Positions 1-7,000 of a stretch of 9,336 nucleotides of DNA are shown in pieces. The stretch's first letter is position 1. Each line of letters opens with the position of its first letter. A program made the position numbers and the translations under genes. The notes under the pieces were generated by a model, which did no database searches, was not told the origin of the DNA, and saw only the letters and a list, made by a program, of their open reading frames with translations. The stretch is from an uncultured Treponema sp. (lineage in GTDB: Bacteria > Spirochaetota > Spirochaetia > Treponematales > Treponemataceae): positions 1 through 9,336 of the forward strand of contig CAJPOH010000018.1 in NCBI GenBank assembly GCA_905372205.1, given 5' to 3'.

Positions 1-105
1 AAAGACACTCATGTTAGTAGCTGCATTATCTTTCCTTACAAGGCAATAATCTTCGTTAAAGATTGTGTCCAACACCCAATGTAAATTATTTTCTATGCTC
101 CATTT
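1..105 (-). pseudogene. ISAs1-family transposase remnant (partial, runs off left edge)
   Basis: Read on the minus strand, positions 102 down to 1 give 34 uninterrupted codons starting [18 protein letters not shown] and ending in NAATNMSVF. This matches the well-known C-terminal part of ISAs1-family (DDE_Tnp_ISAs1) transposases, whose consensus is close to HWxIENxLHWVLDVxFxED followed by a basic stretch and AxNM. The residue before the first Trp is Lys where the family has His, and one codon further upstream the frame hits TAA (106-108). The rest of the upstream transposase is not recognisable in any frame, so this is a 5'-truncated, decayed copy and not an active element. It has no start codon or ribosome binding site. 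The remainder of the C-terminus and any terminal inverted repeat would lie left of the window. The family call is recognition from memory of the consensus; the frame itself is directly visible. Confidence 0.8.
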
Positions 106-298
106 TTATTATACTATTTTTCTAGCTAATTACACTGCCCTTTTATTGTACCATTCCACACAAGTTAATGTAACAATTTGGAGATTTCAGAAGATAAAAT
201 AGAAATGTAGTTATATTACATTGAGAAAAAACAGAAAAAATATAAGAACAAGATAAACTCATCATAACAAGTTATATGAAACCGCCGATTAAAGCTAG

Positions 299-335
299 GC
301 TACCGCTAGCGTAGCATCCACTCCTAAAGGAGTGG
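299..335. repeat. Two adjacent hairpins (299-315 and 318-335)
   Basis: The perfect dyad has arms CCACTCC (318-324) and GGAGTGG (329-335) with a TAAA loop. Immediately left of it lies a weaker dyad, GCTAC (299-303) and GTAGC (311-315), with a 7-nt loop. Neither is followed by a T-tract on either strand, so they do not look like ordinary terminators. They belong to the hairpin cluster downstream of hutH. Confidence 0.65.
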
Positions 336-358
336 CGAGGATAGGAAATTTATTTTAG

Positions 359-380
359 TGTAGCCACATACGTGGCTACA
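359..380. repeat. Perfect 9-bp inverted repeat
   Basis: The arms are TGTAGCCAC (359-367) and GTGGCTACA (372-380), with a 4-nt ATAC loop. It would form a stable stem-loop in RNA from either strand. There is no T-tract on either side, so an intrinsic terminator is unlikely. The arm shares the word TGTAGC with the dyad at 417-446, which suggests parts of one repeat family. Confidence 0.75.
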
Positions 381-416
381 ACCTATCAGGAGCTAAAGCT
401 ACTGCGACGTAAAGAA

Positions 417-446
417 TTTGTTGGAATGTAGCTACACTCCAACAAA
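417..446. repeat. Near-perfect 30-nt inverted repeat downstream of hutH
   Basis: The outer arms TTTGTTGGA (417-425) and TCCAACAAA (438-446) pair perfectly. After a single A/C mismatch, the centre (427-436) is again self-complementary around GTAGCTAC (428-435). The dyad is therefore almost continuous, and could pair as a cruciform or between two molecules as well as form a hairpin. It lies about 77 nt past the hutH stop and could end or protect the operon transcript. However, the minus-strand sequence after it (AATTCTTTACG at 416 downward, partly in the stem) is only a weak T-tract. Confidence 0.75.
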
Positions 447-522
447 CTTTCTCTTCAATCAAAGAAGCAAAAAGCTATCTGACGTACAAAAGCCCGTAGA
501 GATATTTTTAGAGTTTCCCTGA

Positions 523-2076
523 TTATATATTGATAACCTCAGGGCAGATAAAATCAACAATTTCATTTATATTTTCATCACTACTAATAATATCTGTTGC
601 CTTCATAATGTCTTCGTGCAAATACCTATCTTCTGTTAAGAATGGAATAGTTTTGCGAATTAACTTCATCACCTTATCAGTGCCTTTCCCTAGCTTTTCT
701 ATCTTTCGTAAATCACAAGCTTGGGCAGCAACTAACCATTCAATAGCTAAGACATGGCGAACATTTTTGATGATTTCAACCAATTTCCTAGCTGCTGTAG
801 TTCCCATGCTCACATGGTCTTCTTTGTTGCCTGAAGACGTGATGGAGTCAACACTTGCAGGATGAGCTAACACCTTGTTTTCTGAAACAAGGCAAGCAGC
901 TGTATATTGAGGAATCATAAAGCCAGAGTTTACCCCACCTTTTTCCACTAAGAATGGAGGTAAACCGCCTGAAAGTTGTGGATTAACCATTCTTTCAATA
1001 CGTCGTTCACTTATATTTGCAAGCTCACTCACAGCAATGGCTAAAAAGTCCATCACAATAGCTATGGGTTGTCCATGAAAGTTGCCACCAGAGATAACAT
1101 CTTTTTCATTTGGGAAAACTAAAGGATTGTCTGTTACAGCATTCAATTCCGTAGTCAACACGCTAGCGACATATTCAATTGCATCTTTACTTGCTCCATG
1201 CACTTGTGGCACACATCGCAAAGTATAAGGATCTTGCACATCGTTTTCTCTTGTATCGCAAGAAGAAGAACCTTCTAACATTTTCAAAATAAAATCTGCT
1301 ACTTCACACTGACCTTCATGCCCTCTGCAAGTATGAACCCTTTCATCCAATGCTGCTCTAATCCCCTTAAAAGCTTCAAAGACTAAAGATGCACCAATGT
1401 TAGCTGTTTTCAAGAGTTGCATAGCATCGTGACAAGCTAAAGCTCCAATAGCTGTCATAACAGTGGTTCCATTAATCATAGCAAGCCCATCTTTGCCTGT
1501 AAAAACCACAGGCTTTAATCCTGCTTTCTCTAATGCTTCCTTCCCTGACAATAGCTCTCCCTTATACCAAGCTTTCCCTTCTCCAATAAGAACTAAAGCT
1601 ATATGTGCCAAGTTTGCTAAATCACCGGAAGAACCTAAAGACCCTTTACTAGGCACGTAAGGAATAACACCTTCATTTACCATATCTAAAAGTAAAAGAG
1701 GCACTTCAAGACTAACACCTGAAAAACCTACTGCATGAGTATTCACACGCAAAATCATAATTGCACGCACAATATCTTCAGCAAAAGGTTCACCAACTCC
1801 ACAAGCATGACTTATAATCAAATTTCTTTGCAAACTAGCATTTTCTTCCTTGCTAATAGAAACAGTAGAAAGCTCCCCAAAACCTGTAGAAATGCCATAA
1901 GTGGGTTTTCCACTTTCCACAATCTCATCAACAACTTTCTTAGCTACCTTAATCTTCTCTATTGCCTCTTTGGATAGTTCAACTTTAAGATGTTTTCTAG
2001 CACATAGAGTCAAAGTTTCAATGGTCAAATTACGCCCCGAAAGAACTACAGGGATATCTTTCAAATTCTCTTTCAT
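523..2076 (-). CDS. hutH: Histidine ammonia-lyase (histidase), 517 aa
   Basis: This cytosolic MIO enzyme deaminates L-histidine to urocanate and ammonia, the first step of histidine degradation. Family hallmarks are present throughout. Y60 lies in YGISTGFG (60-67) and H90 in NLIISHACGVG. The MIO site is GSLGSSGDLANLAH (145-158), followed by INGT (201-204), QDPYTLRCVPQVHG (281-294), GNFHG (332-336 region), GFMIPQYTAA (385-394) and KEDHVSMG (418-425). Length is typical for the family (about 500-520). The MIO-forming triad is Ser149-Ser150-Gly151 rather than the common Ala-Ser-Gly; the central Ser and the Gly are intact, and the PROSITE-type pattern tolerates Ser at the first position, so activity is expected. 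AAGGAG (2083-2088) sits 6 nt before ATG and supports the start. The gene is last in an operon, 22 nt after the second SPFH gene. No hutU, hutI or hut regulator is in the window. Confidence 0.97.
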   Translation of the reverse strand: MKENLKDIPVVLSGRNLTIETLTLCARKHLKVELSKEAIEKIKVAKKVVDEIVESGKPTYGISTGFGELSTVSISKEENASLQRNLIISHACGVGEPFAEDIVRAIMILRVNTHAVGFSGVSLEVPLLLLDMVNEGVIPYVPSKGSLGSSGDLANLAHIALVLIGEGKAWYKGELLSGKEALEKAGLKPVVFTGKDGLAMINGTTVMTAIGALACHDAMQLLKTANIGASLVFEAFKGIRAALDERVHTCRGHEGQCEVADFILKMLEGSSSCDTRENDVQDPYTLRCVPQVHGASKDAIEYVASVLTTELNAVTDNPLVFPNEKDVISGGNFHGQPIAIVMDFLAIAVSELANISERRIERMVNPQLSGGLPPFLVEKGGVNSGFMIPQYTAACLVSENKVLAHPASVDSITSSGNKEDHVSMGTTAARKLVEIIKNVRHVLAIEWLVAAQACDLRKIEKLGKGTDKVMKLIRKTIPFLTEDRYLHEDIMKATDIISSDENINEIVDFICPEVINI

Positions 2077-2098
2077 AAACTTCTCCTTAAATTCTTAA

Positions 2099-2992
2099 CT
2101 ACCAACCAGTTTTAATTGAATCACCTATGTTTGCAATGTCTTTTTTCAATATTATATTAGCCTTATCAAGTTGCTTTAGGCAATTAATCCATTGCTCTCC
2201 AACTGTTAAATCTGCTGCTTCTTCTCCACCTTCAACTGTCAAAGCATCACTAACTTTCTTAATGCTATCAGCAGTTGCCTGAGCTATAGCAATAATCTCT
2301 TTTGCCTCGCCTTCTGCTTCGTTAATCATTTTTTCTCTCTCTCCTTGCCCTATGTTTATACACTCTTCATAAGTTGCACGAGAAAGATTGATCATAGTCT
2401 CCATTTCTCCTTCACTTCTTGCAATTTCAGCTCTTTTTTCACGTTCTGCCTTCATCTGATTTTCCATAGCATCCATTATAGATTTAGAAACATGAATATT
2501 CTGAATTTCATACCTAGTAACTTTCACTCCCCATGGATCAGAAGCTTCATCTACAGCCTTTACAACTTGTGCATTGATTTGCTCTCTTGCCTCAAAAGTG
2601 TCGTCTAAATCAAGTTGACCTATAACGCTTCGCATTGTAGTTTGTGCCAAAAGAATTGTTGCATAACTATAATTAGTGATTTCATAGCTTGCCTTAAAAG
2701 GATCAAAGATATACATATAAAGCACGCCATCAACCCTCACTTTTACATTGTCTTTTGTAAAACAATCTTGGGCAGGAACATCAATAGATTGTTCCTTTAA
2801 TGTTTGCTTATATCTCACCTTGTCTATAAATGGAAAAAGAACATGAAAACCTGCTTCAAGAGTCCTATTATATTTGCCAAGTCGTTCCACTAAAAGCACA
2901 GTTTTGTTTGGAACAATCTTTATTCCTCGAATCAATCCCACTAAAAAGATAATAGCCAAAATAACTAAAATAACAAAGAGAACATTTAACAT
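2099..2992 (-). CDS. SPFH/band-7 membrane protein, paraslipin/QmcA-like, 297 aa
   Basis: This is a membrane-anchored scaffold protein of the stomatin/prohibitin superfamily. An N-terminal hydrophobic segment (about residues 2-21) is followed by the SPFH domain (about 24-185). It contains VERLGKYNRTLEAGFH, VRVDGVLYMYIFD and AQTTMRSVIGQLDLDDTF, with the paraslipin-type stretch EASDPWGVKVTRYEIQNI (149-166). A charged helix with AEREKRAEIARSEGE, likely coiled coil, runs from about 180 to 245. The length and the AEREKRA motif fit the bacterial QmcA/SLP-2-like group. Such proteins form large ring or cage oligomers in the membrane; the cargo here is unknown. The start overlaps the end of the upstream paralogue by 7 nt (ATGTTAA), and the Shine-Dalgarno is weak (AGGTAGG-like), which suggests translational coupling. 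No NfeD partner gene is adjacent in the window. Confidence 0.93.
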   Translation of the reverse strand: MLNVLFVILVILAIIFLVGLIRGIKIVPNKTVLLVERLGKYNRTLEAGFHVLFPFIDKVRYKQTLKEQSIDVPAQDCFTKDNVKVRVDGVLYMYIFDPFKASYEITNYSYATILLAQTTMRSVIGQLDLDDTFEAREQINAQVVKAVDEASDPWGVKVTRYEIQNIHVSKSIMDAMENQMKAEREKRAEIARSEGEMETMINLSRATYEECINIGQGEREKMINEAEGEAKEIIAIAQATADSIKKVSDALTVEGGEEAADLTVGEQWINCLKQLDKANIILKKDIANIGDSIKTGW

Positions 2993-3915
2993 TTTACACC
3001 TACCTTTTTGATTATATCGCTTATAGATGCAATGGCATCGAGAGCCTCAGGGTACACAGAAACATTGCCTTTTTTCAAAATTTCTTCTAATGCTTTTATA
3101 TAATTCTCTGTTAGGCGAAGCTTTTTTGCCTTCTCGCCTTTAGATGAGTTTAATGCACCAGAGACTAAAATTAACCCCTGAGATGTTGCATATCCTTTCA
3201 TTTGAATTGCTTTAGACTTTCCTTCTGCAATCATAATTTTCTTTTCTTTTTCACCTTTAGCTTCGTTTATCGCTTTTTCTTTCTGTCCTAGAGAAACATT
3301 GATTCTAGCTTGTTTTTTACCTTCACTAAGAAGGATATCAGCTCTTTTTTCTCTTTCTGCTCGCATCTGACTTTCCATAGCTGTAAGAATTGTATCACTT
3401 GGTGTGATATCTCTAATTTCATATCTGTTCACTTGAATTCCCCAGTTTGAAGAAGCTGTTTCCAAAGCCTTTACTATGTTTGTATTGAGTGTCTCTCGTC
3501 CTGAAAAAGTCTTATCAAGCTCCATCTTTCCAATTTCACTTCGCATTGTAGTTTGTGCTAATTGGCTCACAGCAAAATGATAGTTATCAATTCCATAACA
3601 TGCTTTAACAGCATCAAAAACTTTCAAATATAAAATGCCATCCACTCTCACTTGCACATTATCACTAGTTATGCACACTTGAGGCCTCACATCCAAAGCT
3701 TCTTCTTTTAGTGAAAGCTTATAAGCAATGCGATCTAATAGTGGAATCTTAAAGTTTAAGCCTGCTTCACACTTCTTTTTATATTTACCAAGCCTTTCTA
3801 TTATGTATACATTTTTTTCTGGAACAATCACAATAGAAAATAACAAAAACGCAAAAGCTATTATTAAAATAACATATATGTATATAGCTCCTGCAAAGAA
3901 AAACGCACTTAACAT
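2986..3915 (-). CDS. SPFH/band-7 membrane protein, first of a tandem pair, 309 aa
   Basis: This paralogue of the next gene has the same layout. A long hydrophobic N-terminus (about residues 5-31) likely spans the membrane. The SPFH domain (about 32-190) contains IIERLGKYKKKCEAGLNF, VRVDGILYLKVFD, LAQTTMRSEIGKMELDKTF and NWGIQVNRYEIRDI (157-170). A Lys/Glu-rich helical region with MRAEREKRADILLSEGKKQ follows (about 184-245). The C-terminal part (about 268-300, TENYIKALEEILKKGN) resembles the paraslipin tail. It is more basic in the helical region than its partner and lacks the usual Ala-Thr/Asp-Pro before WG (here SSNWG), so the two genes have diverged rather than being a recent duplication. 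AAGGAG (3924-3929) lies 8 nt before ATG. It is the first gene of the operon with the second SPFH gene and hutH. The pair may form a mixed oligomer, as HflK and HflC do; this is inference. Confidence 0.92.
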   Translation of the reverse strand: MLSAFFFAGAIYIYVILIIAFAFLLFSIVIVPEKNVYIIERLGKYKKKCEAGLNFKIPLLDRIAYKLSLKEEALDVRPQVCITSDNVQVRVDGILYLKVFDAVKACYGIDNYHFAVSQLAQTTMRSEIGKMELDKTFSGRETLNTNIVKALETASSNWGIQVNRYEIRDITPSDTILTAMESQMRAEREKRADILLSEGKKQARINVSLGQKEKAINEAKGEKEKKIMIAEGKSKAIQMKGYATSQGLILVSGALNSSKGEKAKKLRLTENYIKALEEILKKGNVSVYPEALDAIASISDIIKKVGVKC

Positions 3916-3942
3916 TCTCTTTTCTCCTTATAACGTAAAGGT

Positions 3943-3971
3943 ATAGTATATTTTAATATTGATTAGTGCAA
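3943..3971 (-). promoter_or_regulatory. Candidate promoter of the SPFH-SPFH-hutH operon
   Basis: On the minus strand, TTGCAC (plus positions 3966-3971) is followed after 17 nt by TACTAT (3943-3948). A better -10, TATACT (3945-3950), overlaps it at 15-nt spacing. This lies about 30 nt before the start codon and just after the terminator of the upstream lipoprotein gene, so the operon very likely starts here. The -35 match is modest. Confidence 0.4.
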
Positions 3972-3995
3972 TACGTATATTTAGGGGGTAAAAGT

Positions 3996-4035
3996 ATAAA
4001 AAATAGGCTAATGGGGAATACCACATTAGCCTATT
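3996..4035 (-). terminator. Intrinsic terminator of the lipoprotein gene
   Basis: On the minus strand a perfect 12-bp stem forms from AATAGGCTAATG (plus positions 4024-4035) and CATTAGCCTATT (4002-4013), with a 10-nt loop. It runs straight into six T residues (4003-3998) and then ATA. It starts 17 nt past the lipoprotein stop codon. This is a textbook rho-independent terminator and separates the lipoprotein gene from the SPFH operon. Confidence 0.92.
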
Positions 4036-4052
4036 AGTAAAGATGTCCCTAC

Positions 4053-7000
4053 TTACTTAATTTTAATACTTATCTTGTGATTTATGCACAAAATATCTTT
4101 TTTAGTAATTTTTATGTAGATATCTTTAGAATCACCTATGTTCATCTGACTCACGTCTACAGCACCACTCCATATTTCTTGTTTATTGTTTGGTAGTTTA
4201 CCAATTTTTTTGAATGGAGTACATCCTTCCCCAAGCCCATCACTCAAAACAGCGTGTCCCTCATTCTCGTTCCAAACAATGAGTGCAAGATGAATCTTTC
4301 CTGCTTTCACATCGGTCTTATTCACTTCAATCTTATCGTACACTTTATTGTTAGTTAGATCTTCTTGAGTTAGCTCTGTTCCTGCCCCCCAGAATGTAGG
4401 CACTTCGTTAAACTCACGATACCAAACTCCATTAACATCATCAGTTGTATTATTTTTAGAGACAACCCACGCTTTAACCTTTGTACACTTATCTGTATAT
4501 AGGGTAATCTCTTCAGAAGTGTGATTGCCTTTATTATCACTTGTCATATCATGTGTAGTACCATCAATAGGGGCATTAGTTACTGCATCAACAAATTGAT
4601 ATTTCACACTTGAACGTGGGCTCTTTGTTTTTGCAACTAATTTTATCTTCTCAACACCATAGTCATTGTAATACCTACTCTTAAGAGCTTCATTCTTCCA
4701 TGTCAATAAGCTTGCCACTTGAGGTTTATGTTTGTCATTTAGAGAAAACTCTGCATTACCATCATCTATTTTAATACCTTTGAGATGGAGCTTACATGCA
4801 ATAGTTGCATATTTCACTTTATCTTTAGGAGTTACCTTTATAACATACACCTTCTCAGTTTTATCAAGGATAACATCTTTGCTCGCTGCATAATAAGTAA
4901 ATGTTTGATTTTCATATCTTATTATTTTGCAATCTTCTAAAGTTCCATTTTCCTCACCTATCTCAACTTTTTCCATCACCTCATCTTTGCCATCATGTTG
5001 CACAAGTAAGCTAACTATCTCCTTCTTAAAACTTTCTTTGTGCCCGTTTGATATCACTTTAGTATCAATAGCAAAAACATAATCAGGTGAAAGCTTATCG
5101 CTAATGGACTTTATCTTGAAAGTGTATTTTAGTGGAGAATAATTAGCTGAAACCTCATTAGTTGGATATACAACAACTTCAACTTCATGCTCATTTCTAT
5201 CATTCAAAATGAACTCATGCTCTGCTACCATTATGCCATTTTTATCTTTGAGTTCAACAGTCGTTTTAGCACCTGAATCAATAGCAAACGACACATTTTT
5301 TATCCTATTAGCTTGATTAAATGTTTCAATCCCTATATTAGCTTTACTCCCATAAAACTCAAAAAGAGGCTTAACGTCATCATCTATAAGGCCTTCTGAA
5401 AATTCATTTGGGAATAGGTAATAAGCACTAGAACCTTGCTTATCTCCGTAATTATTGATTAAAAACCGTTCAACCTCACCTCTTGGAAGTCTTGGGGCTT
5501 CTCCTCCAGTTTTTAGACAAAACTTCCATGTGAGATCTTGTGAAATACCAGTTTTTCCCTTAAAGACTATGGTAATATCTTTTCCTGTTGCATCAAGACC
5601 TTCAATCTCTTTTTCCATTTGGAAAGTCGGATAGTAGAATTGATCTTGGCCAATCATCTTTTTTTCAACATTTTCACCGTTGATAGTCACCTTATCACAT
5701 AAAAATTCACCTTCATAACCTTTCATTTGTATAACAAGTTTTGCCTTGGTATCTTTTACTAAAAAATCAGGTGTCTGAGCTTCTGTAAGTTTTTTAATAA
5801 AGGAAGCAGGTATATTAGTGTGCCCACTTATTTCTACAAATTTAGGATTTATCTTTTCACTTTCTGTAGTGCCTACAGCCTTAAATATCACTGTATTTGT
5901 GGAATAAAGCCCTTTTTCAAAAGGAATAAGTTCAATTTTTATTTCTGTTGGATTAGTTCCAGTCAATAAAACAGAATGATTAAACGACCATATCTTTGCA
6001 CCGCCGTAAATAGTTACCTCTTTCATATTCTCCATTGGAACGTCTTGATCGTTGACTTTAACTTTTTCTAGCTTTGCACCTGCTGCAAATTTCAAATTAA
6101 CTGCACTTCCTTCTACATTGAGAGTAGGCTTAGAGCCATCAAATAATCCTTGCTTAAAGGATTCGGGAAGAGAATACATAATTGCGTTGTTAATCTCATA
6201 GTACCGTAATTCAATTTTTGGGGGTGTTTTATAATTTAATCTTAAATGCAATACAGTAACTTTGTAGTTTTCTTTATCTTTTGGAGTAAGCTCAATATCA
6301 ACATCTTTTGGAGTGCTTGTAAAGCCTGTTATGTTAGTTTGCACCACTTCCCAAAAGTTTACTCCATTTGCTTGTTTCATTTCAACGTTTGCAACACTAC
6401 CATTTATTTTTGCAGATTCTATTTCTTTATAAGAAATAACTTTAATTGTAGCGGGTTCTCCAGTTTCTACGTCTCCTCTGTTGTTTCCGGATATCTTAGC
6501 CAGCATTTGTGGGTTTTGATAGAGAATATCTTTTCCTGTTACATAAAGATTTTGAACAGGAATCTCTGCTGCTTCAGTAGAACGTGTCACCTTAAAACTA
6601 AAGTCTTCTTCAAAAGTGAATTCTGGCTCTTCAACATATCCTTCTGGAGAATTAAAGTCATACTTAATTGCAACAGCTTCAATTTCTATATGAATATCTT
6701 TTGCTTCACCTTTATTCAAGGTTACCGCATGAACTACTGAAGAAATGAAATTTTCTGGATGCACATTTGTGTTCATTTCCTGTCCGTTTATTTTACATGA
6801 TTTATATTTAGATATATTGCTTGCAAATTGCAATTGAACAGGCTCATAAACCGTAAAGTTTAAGTTTTTCTCTCCTGCGAGAATACGATTTTGATCACTT
6901 TCAGTTATAGAATCAATTCCATCATGTGTGCCAGCATAAATGAGTGCCTGCGTTATTTTTGCAACCCTCACTTCGTAGCTAGATATCTCTCCATTTTTTT

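Larger units (their letters stand above)
109..522. other. Gene-free region of about 410 bases downstream of hutH
   Basis: No convincing reading frame, tRNA or rRNA is visible on either strand. The left part (109-240) is AT-rich and may include unrecognisable transposase debris, plus a small dyad with arms AATGTA (204-209) and TACATT (217-222). The right part (about 290-450) is richer in G and C than the surroundings and is dominated by inverted repeats, listed separately. The words GTAGC and GCTAC recur in it. Nothing directly behind the hutH stop (522 down to about 447 on the minus strand) looks like a classic hairpin plus T-tract, so the hutH transcript may end at one of the hairpins or by another mechanism. 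Confidence 0.6.

Noticed and set aside
260..290. Integron attC-like site (TCATAAC next to AAGTTATATGA)
   Set aside because: Only one possible R-box-like sequence is present. No matching GTTRRRY end or paired L boxes could be found downstream, so an attC call is not supported.
530..865. A 111-codon plus-strand open frame opposite hutH
   Set aside because: It is antisense to conserved hutH sequence and has no recognisable domain. The hydrophobic start resembles a signal peptide only by chance.
2986..3915. HflK/HflC protease-modulator pair
   Set aside because: The tandem layout is similar, but the WG-x-V-x-RYEI and AEREKRA motifs fit paraslipin/QmcA-like proteins better, and no hflX, ftsH or purA context is present.
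6246..6740. A 164-codon plus-strand open frame opposite the lipoprotein gene
   Set aside because: It lies fully antisense to a strongly supported gene, is rich in Phe, Cys and Ser as expected from reversed AT-rich coding DNA, and has no domain or good ribosome binding site.
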